A stretch of 50,819 nt of DNA. Origin: JAMHZE01 sp964424715. GTDB taxonomy: Bacteria > Pseudomonadota > Alphaproteobacteria > Rickettsiales > UBA8987. This document shows positions 15,921-24,195 of the stretch, one piece after another. A program made the position numbers and the translations under genes. The notes below the pieces were generated by a model that ran no database searches, was not told the origin of the DNA, and worked only from the letters and a program-made list of their open reading frames with translations. The stretch lies in the NCBI GenBank assembly GCA_964424715.1, contig CAYRJW010000005.1, forward strand, positions 1 through 50,819, given 5' to 3'. Each line of letters starts with the position of its first letter. Within the stretch, counting starts at the first letter, position 1.

Positions 15921-16493
15921 ATGAAAACTACAGCTAGATTACATAAAGAATATAAGGATAAAATAGTACCGAGCCTTGTGAAGGAATTCGGCTACAAAAA
16001 TCCTATGCAGGTACCTAAGATCGTTAAGATCAACATCAATATGGGTATCGGTGAAGCTTTGAAAGATTCTAAAGCGGTTGATGTAGCGGCAAATGAGCTT
16101 ACGCTTATCGCCGGCCAGAAGGCTGTTGTTACGAAAGCCCGCAAATCTATCGCGCATTTCCGTCTTCGTCAGGGGCAGGGGATCGGCTGTAAAGTTACGC
16201 TTCGCAGCAAAAGAATGTATGAATTCATGGACAGGCTTGTGAATATCGCCCTTCCAAAACTGCGTGATTTCCGCGGTCTTAACATCAAAAGCTTTGATGG
16301 CAGCGGCAATATATCATTCGGCCTTAAGGAGCACGCAATATTCCCTGAGATCCAGTCTGACCGCTCTGATACCCAGAAGGGTATGGATATTACCATAGTT
16401 ACAACTGCAAGAACTGCAGAAGAAGCTAAAGCATTACTACAAGGTTTCAATATGCCTTTCCTAAGTGTTGAACCTGAAAATAACAACCAATAA
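15921..16493 (+). CDS. rplE: 50S ribosomal protein L5
   Basis: 5S rRNA-binding protein of the central protuberance. It is 190 residues, slightly longer than the usual 179. Signatures: RLHKEYKDKIVPSLVKEFGY, VPKIVKININMGIGEA, AGQKAVVTKARKSIAHFRLR, and KEHAIFPEIQSD. 33-base spacer after rplX without a clear SD. Confidence 0.98.
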   Translation: MKTTARLHKEYKDKIVPSLVKEFGYKNPMQVPKIVKININMGIGEALKDSKAVDVAANELTLIAGQKAVVTKARKSIAHFRLRQGQGIGCKVTLRSKRMYEFMDRLVNIALPKLRDFRGLNIKSFDGSGNISFGLKEHAIFPEIQSDRSDTQKGMDITIVTTARTAEEAKALLQGFNMPFLSVEPENNNQ

Positions 16494-16508
16494 CCTGAAG
16501 AGAGATTT

Positions 16509-16814
16509 ATGGCTAAAAGATGTTCAGTAGAAAGAAACGATAAAAGAAAAAGACTTGAGAAGAAGTTCGCTCCTCGCAGGAAGAAGCTGAAAGACCTTAT
16601 CATGGATAAGGAAACTTCTGCTGAAGTTCGTTTCGATGCTGTAATGAAACTTTCACGCTTGCCTAAGAACAGCGCGAAAACCCGTATCCGTAACCGTTGT
16701 GAACTAACCGGCAGACCTCGTGGTTATCACAGAAAATTCGGTCTTTGCAGGAACATGCTCAGGGAACTTGCCCAGAATGGCGGTCTTCCTGGTGTAATCA
16801 AATCAAGCTGGTAG
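16509..16814 (+). CDS. rpsN: 30S ribosomal protein S14
   Basis: S14 of the zinc-independent long type (101 residues), located in the head near S3 and S10. Signatures: MAKRCSVERNDKRKRLEKKF and the C-terminal RNRCELTGRPRGYHRKFGL followed by CRNMLRELA. No CxxC zinc ribbon is present, as usual for this class. SD GAAGAGAG is 6 bases before the ATG. Confidence 0.98.
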   Translation: MAKRCSVERNDKRKRLEKKFAPRRKKLKDLIMDKETSAEVRFDAVMKLSRLPKNSAKTRIRNRCELTGRPRGYHRKFGLCRNMLRELAQNGGLPGVIKSSW

Positions 16815-16825
16815 GAGAACAAAAT

Positions 16826-17224
16826 ATGACAATGAATTGTGCCACATCAGATATGATAGCAACTTTGAAGAACGGTCAGCAAGGCCGTATCGCTCAGGTT
16901 ACTGTTATCTCTAACAAACTTAACAAATCCGTCCTGAAGGTTCTTCTTGATGAAGGTTTTATCGGTTCTTTTGAAGAAGTTGAAGTTAGAAAGGGTATTA
17001 AAAAACTTAATGTCCTTCTTAAATATTTCAACGGTCAGCCGGTTATCCAGCAGATCAAAAGGGTTTCCAAGCCTGGTCGCCGTGTATACTCGCACATCAG
17101 CGGCATGAAACAGAATTTCAACGGTCTTGGTATCAAAATAATATCAACTTCCAAAGGTGTACTGCCGGATCATGAAGCCCGCAAACACAATGTTGGTGGC
17201 GAAATAATCTGTGAGGTATTCTAA
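16826..17224 (+). CDS. rpsH: 30S ribosomal protein S8
   Basis: Central-domain 16S-binding protein; in E. coli the spc operon autoregulator. It is 132 residues. Start MTMNCATSDMIATLKNG is chosen because TAGGAG lies 8-13 bases upstream; an upstream in-frame ATG at 16745 would overlap rpsN and is rejected. Signatures: KRVSKPGRRVY and ISTSKGVLPDHEARKHNVGG near the C-terminus. Its stop overlaps the rplF start by one base (TAATG). Confidence 0.98.
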   Translation: MTMNCATSDMIATLKNGQQGRIAQVTVISNKLNKSVLKVLLDEGFIGSFEEVEVRKGIKKLNVLLKYFNGQPVIQQIKRVSKPGRRVYSHISGMKQNFNGLGIKIISTSKGVLPDHEARKHNVGGEIICEVF

Positions 17225-17769
17225 TGTCACGTTTAGCTAAAAACCCTATAACTTTCGTTAAGGGCGTTGAGGTAAAACTTAACGGTAACCAGATCTCTAT
17301 CAAAGGCGCAAAAGGTACTCTTACTGAGACCATCCCTTCCGAGATCAAAGTTACAGTTACAGAAGGCAAGATCAATTTTGCCCCTGCTAACGAGAACAGC
17401 AAGAAAGATGGTCCTACAAAAGCGAAATGGGGCCTTGCTTGGGCGCTTGTTCGTAACATGGTTGAAGGTGTAACGAATGGTTATACTAAAGAACTTGATA
17501 TTGAAGGTGTTGGTTATAAGGCTGCTGCACAGGGTAAAACTGTGAAGCTTAACCTTGGCTTCTCCCACGATATCGATTACATCATTCCTGCTGGAATCGA
17601 AATTAAAACTCCGAAACCTACTGAGATCGTTATCACCGGTATTGATAAAAGATTAGTTGGCCAGGTGGCTGCTGAAATTCGCGGTATGAAGAAACCTGAG
17701 CCATATAAAGGCAAAGGTATCAGACATAGAGGCGAGCATGTCAGAAGAAAAGAAGGCAAAAAGAAATAA
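17224..17769 (+). CDS. rplF: 50S ribosomal protein L6
   Basis: L6 sits near the factor-binding stalk base. It is 181 residues. Two similar beta domains; the C-terminal signature reads KPEPYKGKGIRHRGEHVRRK. N-terminus MSRLAKNPITFVKGVEV. The ATG overlaps the rpsH stop by one base, indicating translational coupling. Confidence 0.98.
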   Translation: MSRLAKNPITFVKGVEVKLNGNQISIKGAKGTLTETIPSEIKVTVTEGKINFAPANENSKKDGPTKAKWGLAWALVRNMVEGVTNGYTKELDIEGVGYKAAAQGKTVKLNLGFSHDIDYIIPAGIEIKTPKPTEIVITGIDKRLVGQVAAEIRGMKKPEPYKGKGIRHRGEHVRRKEGKKK

Positions 17770-17778
17770 GGTAAAATT

Positions 17779-18135
17779 ATGGCTCATACATCTACAGAAA
17801 GAAGAAGATTCCGTACTAGGTACAAAGTTAAAAAGGCAGCTAAAGGCAAGCCTCGTTTATCTGTGTTCCGTTCTAACAAGAACATCCATGCCCAGATCAT
17901 TGATGATGTTAAAGGCGTAACTATCGCCGCCGCATCAACCCTTGATAAAGAAATAAAAGGCAAGGTAAAAAGCGCTTCCAACAAAGAAGCTGCTGTTGCT
18001 GTTGGCAAGCTTATCGCTAAGCGCGCTTTGGCTGAGAAAATATCCGAAGTGGTATTCGACAGGGGAGAATTCCTTTACCACGGCAGGGTCAAATCACTGG
18101 CTGACGCAGCTCGTGAAGCCGGATTGAAATTTTAA
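17779..18135 (+). CDS. rplR: 50S ribosomal protein L18
   Basis: 5S rRNA-binding protein that works with L5. It is 118 residues. Signatures: RRRFRTRYKVKKAAKGKPRL, SVFRSNKNIHAQIIDD, and FDRGEFLYHGRVKSLADAAR near the C-terminus. SD AAGG lies 6 bases before the ATG. Confidence 0.98.
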   Translation: MAHTSTERRRFRTRYKVKKAAKGKPRLSVFRSNKNIHAQIIDDVKGVTIAAASTLDKEIKGKVKSASNKEAAVAVGKLIAKRALAEKISEVVFDRGEFLYHGRVKSLADAAREAGLKF

Positions 18136-18153
18136 TAGACAAAGGAAAGAAGA

Positions 18154-18741
18154 ATGGCAGAAGAAAGAAAAAAGAACAATAACCGCCCTGACAGGAACGA
18201 AGAAGGCGGTTCTGATCTGGTTGATAAGCTGGTTTCCATCAACCGTACTACGAAAGTAGTGAAAGGTGGTAGAAGATTCGGCTTTGCAGCACTTGTTGTT
18301 GTAGGCGATGGCAAAGGCAGAATTGGCGTTGGTAAAGGCAAAGCGAAAGAAGTTGCTGATGCAAAAAGAAAAGCATCTGAAGCTGCTAGAAGGAACATGA
18401 TAAAAGTTCCGCTTCGTGAAGGCCGCACCATTCACCACGATATTAAAACCAAAGCAGGCGCAGGCGGCGTAATACTTCGTACGGCACAGGCCGGTACCGG
18501 TATCATAGCAGGTGGCCCTATGCGTGCTATATTTGAAGCGCTTGGCGTAAAAGATGTGGTGGCTAAATCTTTCGGTTCATCTAATCCTTACAACATGGTA
18601 GCAAGCACTATAAAAGCATTGCAGATGATACAATCTCCTAAATCCACCGCTTCCAGAAGAGGCAAGAAAGTTAACGAGATCGTTTCCCAGCGCGAAGCTA
18701 AGAACGGCGGCGGCGAACTTAAAGCTGAAGCGGCTGAATAA
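18154..18741 (+). CDS. rpsE: 30S ribosomal protein S5
   Basis: Fidelity protein at the mRNA entry site. It is 195 residues, with an N-terminal charged extension (EERKKNNNRPDRNEEGG) and a C-terminal Glu/Ala tail beyond the 166-residue E. coli form, as in other alphaproteobacteria. Signatures: GGRRFGFAALVVVGDGKGRI, GVGKGKAKEV, and AGTGIIAGGPMRAIFEALGV. SD AAAGGAAAG. Followed by a hairpin repeat. Confidence 0.98.
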   Translation: MAEERKKNNNRPDRNEEGGSDLVDKLVSINRTTKVVKGGRRFGFAALVVVGDGKGRIGVGKGKAKEVADAKRKASEAARRNMIKVPLREGRTIHHDIKTKAGAGGVILRTAQAGTGIIAGGPMRAIFEALGVKDVVAKSFGSSNPYNMVASTIKALQMIQSPKSTASRRGKKVNEIVSQREAKNGGGELKAEAAE

Positions 18742-18748
18742 ATTAACA

Positions 18749-18821
18749 AGTTTTTCGTTGTTAGTTGTTCGTTTTTAGAATACGAGCAACAAAAAACAAA
18801 AAACAAAAAACAAAAAACGAG
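18749..18821. repeat. T-rich/A-rich intergenic hairpin (rpsE-rpmD)
   Basis: The left arm GTTTTTCGTTGTTAGTTGTT... (continuing CGTTTTTAG) and the right arm CGAGCAACAAAAAAC followed by three more AAAAAAC words, ending ACGAG. It is the most regular copy and the fourth within the ribosomal operon. Confidence 0.9.
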
Positions 18822-18827
18822 AAAATT

Positions 18828-19019
18828 ATGGCAGCAAAAAAGAAAATAAAGCTTGAACAGACCGGCAGCACTATAGGCCGCGTTAAAGCACAGGAAGCAA
18901 CTCTTATCGGCCTTGGCCTTAATAAACGCCATCGTATCGTTGAGATTCAGGATTCTCCTGAAGTTCGCGGCATGATAAAAAAGGTTCAGCATTTAGTAAG
19001 AATTATTGAAGAAAAATAA
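18828..19019 (+). CDS. rpmD: 50S ribosomal protein L30
   Basis: Small protein L30, 63 residues, standard. It starts MAAKKKIKLEQTGSTIGR; an in-frame ATG at 18765 would add 21 residues encoded by the hairpin repeat and is rejected. Signatures: QTGSTIGRVKAQEATLIGLG, NKRHRIVEIQDSPEVRGMI. The only purine-rich leader is the GAG at the end of the repeat. Confidence 0.97.
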   Translation: MAAKKKIKLEQTGSTIGRVKAQEATLIGLGLNKRHRIVEIQDSPEVRGMIKKVQHLVRIIEEK

Positions 19020-19051
19020 TTTAGATCCAAGATTCAAAATAAAGGATAGTT

Positions 19052-19615
19052 ATGACTTTTAAATTAAACAATATGGCTCCAAACCCAGGCTCGACACGCG
19101 GCAAGATCCGCCTTGGTCGCGGCATAGGCTCCGGCAAAGGTAAAACCTGCGGTCGTGGCGGTAAAGGTCAGACAGCGAGAAGTGGTGTTTCCATCAATGG
19201 TTTTGAAGGTGGTCAAACTCCGATCCACCGCCGTCTTCCTAAACGTGGTTTCAATAACTTCACCCGTAAAGGTTTCGATATCGTTAATATCTCTGATCTT
19301 CAGAAAGCTATTGATGACAAAAAAATTAAAGCTAACGCGCCTATCAACCTTGAAGTGCTTAAAGCTGCCGGTCTTGTGAAAGGCCGCCTTGATGGTGTTA
19401 AACTTCTTGGCTTCGGCAAGATATCCGCGAAAGTTGAGATATCTGTTGAAAAAGCATCTCCATCTGCCCTTAAAGCAGTTGAAGCGGCTGGCGGTAAAGT
19501 TGTTATCATAGCAAAGGCTCCTAGGCCTGAAGGTAAAGCTCAGAAAAGAGCTGATTCTAACCCGAAAGCTCAACCTAGCGCGAAATATCTCGCTAACAAA
19601 AAAGCCGGAAAATAG
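19052..19615 (+). CDS. rplO: 50S ribosomal protein L15
   Basis: Late-assembly 50S protein. It is 187 residues against about 145-155 in most bacteria, because of a polar C-terminal extension (EGKAQKRADSNPKAQPSAKY). Signatures: GRGIGSGKGKTCGRGGKGQ, ARSGVSINGFEGGQTPIHRR, LPKRGFNN. An internal ATG at 19073 (MAPNPGSTRGK) is possible, but AAAGGA at 19042-19047 fits 19052. Confidence 0.97.
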   Translation: MTFKLNNMAPNPGSTRGKIRLGRGIGSGKGKTCGRGGKGQTARSGVSINGFEGGQTPIHRRLPKRGFNNFTRKGFDIVNISDLQKAIDDKKIKANAPINLEVLKAAGLVKGRLDGVKLLGFGKISAKVEISVEKASPSALKAVEAAGGKVVIIAKAPRPEGKAQKRADSNPKAQPSAKYLANKKAGK

Positions 19616-19645
19616 TCTATTAAACTTTAAATCTGATAACCGAAA

Positions 19646-20995
19646 ATGTCATCTCTTGATAAACTTGCTTCAAATATAAACTTTGCGGCGATAGGTAAGG
19701 CTGAAGAGCTGAAAAAGAGAATATGGTTTGTTATCGGCGCACTTATCATTTACCGTCTTGGTACCTATATACCTCTTCCCGGGCTTGATGCGCGCGTTAT
19801 AGAGGCTCTTTCCAATAAACATTCCGGCGGTATCCTTGATCTGTTCAATATGTTCACCGGCGGCGCACTCAGCCGTATGACGATATTCGCGCTGAATATC
19901 ATGCCTTACATCACGGTTTCCATCGTGATGCAACTTTTAACTTTCATGTACCCATCGCTTGCCGCGCTCCGCAAGGAAGGCGAGGCGGGCCGCAGGAAGA
20001 TACAGCAATATACACGTATCGGCACTATATTCATGACCTCCTTTCAGGCGGTAGGTATAGCTTCATATCTTCTTTCAATAAGCATTCAGGGTCAATCTGC
20101 GGTCATAATAGATCCGATGATGTTCAAGATCACCACGGTGGTTTCACTGGTTGGCGGCACTATGTTCCTGATGTGGCTTGGTGAGCAGATAACTGCACGC
20201 GGTATAGGTCAGGGAACATCTATTATAATATTCGCTGGTATCGTTGCCGGTATGCCTTCGGCCATCGCTAAAACATTTGAACTTGGCCGCACAGGGGCGC
20301 TTTCGTCCTCTCTTATAATACTTGTCATGATATTCGCTTTGGCGCTTGTAGGTTTCATCGTATTCATGGAGCGCGCGCAACGCAGGCTGATAGTTCAATA
20401 TCCGAAACGCACGGTCGGCAACAAACAATATCAGGGTGAAAGCTCGTACCTGCCGCTGAAACTGAACACTGCAGGTGTTCTGCCTCCGATATTCGCAAGC
20501 TCATTACTGTTGTTCCCGGCAACCATAGCAAGCTTTTCCGGCGCTGCTAACTCCGAAGGCCTGCTGCAGACCGTGATAGCATATCTCGGCCACGGCAAAC
20601 CGTTATATATAGTTACTTTCATTGTTCTTATAACCTTCTTCAGCTTCTTCTACATGAACAATGTTTTCAACCCGACCGAGACCGCTGATAACCTGAAAAA
20701 GAACGGCGGCTTCATTCCGGGTATCCGTCCGGGCGCGAATACGGCTGATTATATACGCTTTATCATGAATCGCTTAACTGTTATCGGTGCGGTATATCTC
20801 TCGGTCATCTGTATCATCCCTGAACTTCTGATTGCAAAATTCGGTATCCCGTTTTATCTTGGCGGCACCAGCTTACTGATCATGGTGAATGTTATGATGG
20901 ATACTATCGTGCAGATACAGTCCCACTTAATAGCCCACCAGTATGAAGGCTTGTTAAAGAAAACGAACTTGAAAGGTGCTCGCAGGAGAAGATAA
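19646..20995 (+). CDS. secY: Protein translocase channel subunit SecY
   Basis: Core of the SecYEG inner-membrane channel, about ten transmembrane helices, 449 residues. Signatures: RIWFVIGALIIYRLGTYIPL, GTSIIIFAGIVAGMP, LPLKLNTAGVLPPIFASSLL (TM7 region), and NPTETADNLKKNGGFIPGIR. It follows rplO by 30 bases and overlaps adk by one base (TAATG). Confidence 0.98.
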   Translation: MSSLDKLASNINFAAIGKAEELKKRIWFVIGALIIYRLGTYIPLPGLDARVIEALSNKHSGGILDLFNMFTGGALSRMTIFALNIMPYITVSIVMQLLTFMYPSLAALRKEGEAGRRKIQQYTRIGTIFMTSFQAVGIASYLLSISIQGQSAVIIDPMMFKITTVVSLVGGTMFLMWLGEQITARGIGQGTSIIIFAGIVAGMPSAIAKTFELGRTGALSSSLIILVMIFALALVGFIVFMERAQRRLIVQYPKRTVGNKQYQGESSYLPLKLNTAGVLPPIFASSLLLFPATIASFSGAANSEGLLQTVIAYLGHGKPLYIVTFIVLITFFSFFYMNNVFNPTETADNLKKNGGFIPGIRPGANTADYIRFIMNRLTVIGAVYLSVICIIPELLIAKFGIPFYLGGTSLLIMVNVMMDTIVQIQSHLIAHQYEGLLKKTNLKGARRRR

Positions 20996-21576
20996 TGAAT
21001 ATAATCCTATTTGGTCCACCGGGCGCGGGTAAGGGAACTCAGGCCGGGTTACTGCAAAAGATTCTTGGTATCCCCCAGCTTTCCACCGGCGATATGCTTC
21101 GCCGTGAAGTGGCTGAAAAAACATTCCTCGGCAAACAGGCCGAAAAAATAATGAAAGAAGGTGGCCTTGTTCCTGATGATATTATCATCGATATGATAGC
21201 AGAACGTATCAACCAGCCGGATTGCGAAAAAGGTTTCATGCTTGATGGTTTTCCGCGCACAGTGGCTCAGGCCGAGGCGCTTGACGGCATGCTTACAAAG
21301 AAAGAAAAGCTTATACATAGCGTTGTGGAAATAGTTGTTCCTGATGATGAGCTGAAACAGCGTGTAGTAAAGCGCGCCAACGAAGCCATTGCAAAAGGTG
21401 AAACTCCGCGCCCTGATGATAATATCGAAGTAGCCACAAAACGCCTTGCGACCTACTGGAAACAGACTGCGCCGGTGCTTCCATATTACAAAGCTAAAGG
21501 CATCCACAAATCCATCGACGGCACCAAGCCTATCGATGCGGTTACATCTGATATCATCAGGCAGCTGATAGGTTAG
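20995..21576 (+). CDS. adk: Adenylate kinase
   Basis: Converts ATP plus AMP to two ADP. It is 193 residues, the short-lid type without a zinc-binding LID. Signatures: P-loop GPPGAGKGTQAGLL, STGDMLRREV, MLDGFPRT and the DD-containing RPDDN lid segment. Its start overlaps the secY stop. In most alphaproteobacteria rpsM-rpsK-rpoA-rplQ follow; here the operon ends at adk and radA comes next with its own promoter. Confidence 0.98.
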   Translation: MNIILFGPPGAGKGTQAGLLQKILGIPQLSTGDMLRREVAEKTFLGKQAEKIMKEGGLVPDDIIIDMIAERINQPDCEKGFMLDGFPRTVAQAEALDGMLTKKEKLIHSVVEIVVPDDELKQRVVKRANEAIAKGETPRPDDNIEVATKRLATYWKQTAPVLPYYKAKGIHKSIDGTKPIDAVTSDIIRQLIG

Positions 21577-21632
21577 TTCTCAGTTGTCAGTTTGCAGTTC
21601 TCTGTTATTCTGTTCGTATTAGATAATGAACT

Positions 21633-21638
21633 TATAAT
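21633..21638 (+). promoter_or_regulatory. -10 box (TATAAT) placed for a near-leaderless radA transcript
   Basis: TATAAT ends only 8 bases before the radA ATG, so transcription would begin at or next to the start codon. No ribosome-binding site is visible. The -35 region is weak. Confidence 0.45.
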
Positions 21639-21646
21639 TATTCCAA

Positions 21647-22993
21647 ATGGCATCACCAAAGCTTCAATATGTGTGTAATTCGTGCGGTTCTGTTTCCGGG
21701 AAATGGGCGGGGAAGTGTGATGCTTGCGGGACATGGGGGAGTGTATCGGAAGAGCCGGTTTCGCAGGTGTTTTCCATTTCTAAATCTGCCAAAAGATCAT
21801 CATCAAAAATAGAATATAGCTCGCTTTCGGCCTCTGATGAGCATCTGCAAAGGCTTGATACCGGCATAGAGGAACTTAACCGCGTTATGGGCGGCGGGTT
21901 GGTGCTTGGTTCGGCGACGCTGGTGGGCGGGGATCCGGGCATTGGGAAATCCACGATATTGCTACAGATGGTGGCGCTGCTGGCGGAGAAGGGGAATAAA
22001 TGCGTTTACATCACCGGTGAGGAATCGGTGGGGCAGGTGGCGCTGCGGGCGAAGCGGCTGGGGCTGGATAAGGCGCCGGTGGAGATAGCATCAGCAACTA
22101 ATGTGGATGATATAATCGCATCGCTGAAGAGCCAGAAGCCGGGTGTTGTTATCATAGATTCGATACAGACGATGTTCGTGCCTGCGGTGGATTCCAGCCC
22201 GGGGACGGTATCGCAGGTGCGCTTCTCGGCGCATGAGCTTATCACGGCGGCGAAGTCGCAGGGGTTCTGCCTGATACTGGTGGGCCACGTTACCAAGGAT
22301 GGCCAGATAGCAGGCCCGCGCGTGCTTGAGCATATGGTGGATACGGTGTTATATTTTGAGGGCGAGAAAGGTTATAATTTCCGGATACTCCGCGCGGTGA
22401 AGAACCGCTTCGGACCGGCCAATGAGATAGGCGTGTTCGAGATGCAGCAGAAAGGGCTGGTGGAAGTGAAGAACCCATCATCATTCTTTATCTCCGGCAA
22501 AAGCAAGAATGTCTCCGGCTCGGTGATATATGCCGGTATTGAAGGCACAAGGCCGATACTGGTGGAGATACAGGCGCTGGTATCGCCATCATTCCTTGCC
22601 ACGCCGCGCCGCGCTGTGGTGGGCTGGGATGCCAACAGGCTGGCGATGATAATAGCTGTGTTACAGGCCAGATGCGGTTTAAAATTATTTGATAAAGAGA
22701 TATATTTAAATGTGGCCGGTGGGATAAAGATACTGGAACCGGCCGCCGACCTTGCTGTTGCGGCGGCAATAATATCAGCGACCGAATCAATGGTGATACC
22801 ATCAGACACAATTTTCTTCGGCGAGGTAGGATTATCCGGCGAAGTGCGCCCGGTATCACAATCCATATTGCGGCTGAAAGAGGCTCAGAAGCTTGGGTTT
22901 GAGAATGCTGTTATTCCTACCATCACAGAAAAATCACCGGTGAAATACACCGAGATAAAACATCTTGTGCAGTTGCAGGAGTTTTTGAAGTAG
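21647..22993 (+). CDS. radA: DNA repair protein RadA (Sms)
   Basis: RecA-like helicase that promotes branch migration in recombination repair. It is 448 residues. Three parts are visible: an N-terminal C4 zinc finger (CNSCGS...CDACGTW), an ATPase core with Walker A GDPGIGKST and the RadA-specific KNRFG motif (AVKNRFGPANEIGVFEM), and a C-terminal Lon-protease-like domain (LNVAGGIKILEPAADLAVAA). Probably leaderless. Runs of GCG/GGTGG codons make its first half GC-richer than the neighbours. Confidence 0.98.
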   Translation: MASPKLQYVCNSCGSVSGKWAGKCDACGTWGSVSEEPVSQVFSISKSAKRSSSKIEYSSLSASDEHLQRLDTGIEELNRVMGGGLVLGSATLVGGDPGIGKSTILLQMVALLAEKGNKCVYITGEESVGQVALRAKRLGLDKAPVEIASATNVDDIIASLKSQKPGVVIIDSIQTMFVPAVDSSPGTVSQVRFSAHELITAAKSQGFCLILVGHVTKDGQIAGPRVLEHMVDTVLYFEGEKGYNFRILRAVKNRFGPANEIGVFEMQQKGLVEVKNPSSFFISGKSKNVSGSVIYAGIEGTRPILVEIQALVSPSFLATPRRAVVGWDANRLAMIIAVLQARCGLKLFDKEIYLNVAGGIKILEPAADLAVAAAIISATESMVIPSDTIFFGEVGLSGEVRPVSQSILRLKEAQKLGFENAVIPTITEKSPVKYTEIKHLVQLQEFLK

Positions 22994-22994
22994 G

Positions 22995-23156
22995 TTATTT
23001 ACTGAGGCTTGATCCTGTCTTGGTTTTAATTGTCTCTTCCCAGTTTTCCTGAGACTGTTTTTCTATCTTATTATCTCGTTCACTTTCAAAATCTAAATAT
23101 TGTTTGATACCATTATTATTAAATTTAGATGTATAATTTTCATTATCCTGAGTCAT
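22995..23156 (-). CDS. Small hypothetical protein, 53 aa
   Basis: A short gene not long enough for most ORF cut-offs. The minus strand has AAAAAGGAATAAT-ATG, an excellent ribosome-binding site and spacing, followed by 53 codons. The product is very hydrophilic, rich in N, K, E, D, Q and S (starting MTQDNENYTSKFNNNGIKQY), with no Cys and no hydrophobic segment. It ends at a TAA 2 bases from the radA stop (convergent). A TTAA-N7-TTAA box lies just upstream (23179-23193). I do not recognise a family. The SD and the uninterrupted frame are the evidence; it could still be chance. It fills half of the 22994-23304 spacer. Confidence 0.5.
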   Translation of the reverse strand: MTQDNENYTSKFNNNGIKQYLDFESERDNKIEKQSQENWEETIKTKTGSSLSK

Positions 23157-23239
23157 ATTATTCCTTTTTATTATTTCATTAACAATATATTAAAAGCCAC
23201 ATTTTTACCATAAAAAACTTAGTATTCAGGCAAAAAATA

Positions 23240-23268
23240 TTGACTATCCGCTTACAAAACCTTAAACA
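23240..23268 (+). promoter_or_regulatory. Candidate promoter of the ferredoxin gene
   Basis: TTGACT, 17 bases, TAAACA, ending 36 bases before the fdxA ATG. A good -35 and spacing, a weaker -10. Confidence 0.4.
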
Positions 23269-23304
23269 CTAGCCAGTAGTCTAATCATAAATGACGGGGC
23301 AAAA

Positions 23305-23631
23305 ATGACCTATGTAGTTACAGAACAATGCATAAAATGCAAACACACGGATTGCGTGGAAGTCTGCCCGGTGGATTGTTTTTATGAGGGTGAGAACATG
23401 CTGGTCATCAACCCTGATGAGTGCATCGATTGCGGCGTATGCGAGCCGGAATGCCCGGAGGATGCGATAAAGCCTGAGTCCGCCGAACTGTCACACTGGA
23501 TAGAGATAAACCGCAAATATTCTGCCCTGTGGCCGGTGATAAACGAGATGAAACCTGCGCCTGCAGATGCGGCGGAATGGAAGGGTAAAGAGGGTAAAGA
23601 GGCACTGCTGTCGGAAAAGCCGGGGAGCTAA
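23305..23631 (+). CDS. fdxA: 7Fe ferredoxin FdxA
   Basis: Low-potential electron carrier with one [3Fe-4S] and one [4Fe-4S] cluster. It is 108 residues, normal for alphaproteobacterial FdxA. N-terminal cluster region MTYVVTEQCIKCKHTDCVEV followed by CPVDCFYEG; second cluster region CIDCGVCEPECPEDAI. The C-terminal helical extension (HWIEINRKYSALWPVI) is typical. The start is preceded by GACGGGGCAAAA, a G-run SD like those of the unknown genes here. It converges on the next gene, the stops being 2 bases apart. Confidence 0.97.
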   Translation: MTYVVTEQCIKCKHTDCVEVCPVDCFYEGENMLVINPDECIDCGVCEPECPEDAIKPESAELSHWIEINRKYSALWPVINEMKPAPADAAEWKGKEGKEALLSEKPGS

Positions 23632-23633
23632 TA

Positions 23634-24161
23634 TTATAAAAGGCCGCGCGATTTTGCTTGAGCTTTAAGCTGCTCGTTAAAGCGATCGAGAACGGTTTCC
23701 GAAAAGCTAAGTGCTAGCCTCACAGCGGTGCTTGGAGTTATCTTATCAGATATGGTTTTGTTTTTTATAGCCGACTTGAACTCATCAATGTTTTCTATTG
23801 AGGTATTGAAGTTTTTGTTAAATGATTTCATTAAGCAATCCAGCACTATGTTTTTTGTTGGAATAGCCTTGTTTTGATCGGTTAGTGACCTATTATTGTA
23901 ATAATTTTCAAAACTTTTGATAAAGCCTCTGAATTTGGCTTTGTCTGTTTTATCATTTATTTCTTCATTATCATTTTTTATCTGTGCAGTCGCACCACCG
24001 CGCCCCCTGCAGTTTCTTATCAGGTTGCTTAATTCTAAATTAAATTCTGCACACTGGGATAGGCCTGTTGTATCAGAATTAATTTCTGCGCCGGCCTTAA
24101 ATGAGTTCACGGGCGAGATGCTTGTATGTGTAAAATCATTCAGTGGAACTGTATGCACCAT
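23634..24161 (-). CDS. Hypothetical protein, 175 aa
   Basis: Unrecognised. 175 residues, no signal peptide or membrane segment. Polar N-terminus (residues 1-60, with RNCRGRGGATAQ), then a likely helical region from about residue 75 (KAKFRGFIKSFENYYNNRSL) to the basic C-terminus (EQLKAQAKSRGLL). ATG start after TTAGGGGCAAAAAT. Upstream lie an extended -10 (TGTGTTATAAT) and a full TTAA-N7-TTAACC box nearly identical to the one before fliF, so expression may follow the CtrA cell-cycle/motility programme. AT-rich compared with fdxA. Confidence 0.7.
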   Translation of the reverse strand: MVHTVPLNDFTHTSISPVNSFKAGAEINSDTTGLSQCAEFNLELSNLIRNCRGRGGATAQIKNDNEEINDKTDKAKFRGFIKSFENYYNNRSLTDQNKAIPTKNIVLDCLMKSFNKNFNTSIENIDEFKSAIKNKTISDKITPSTAVRLALSFSETVLDRFNEQLKAQAKSRGLL

Positions 24162-24195
24162 ATTTTTGCCCCTAATAGTATTTGTTAATTGTTTT

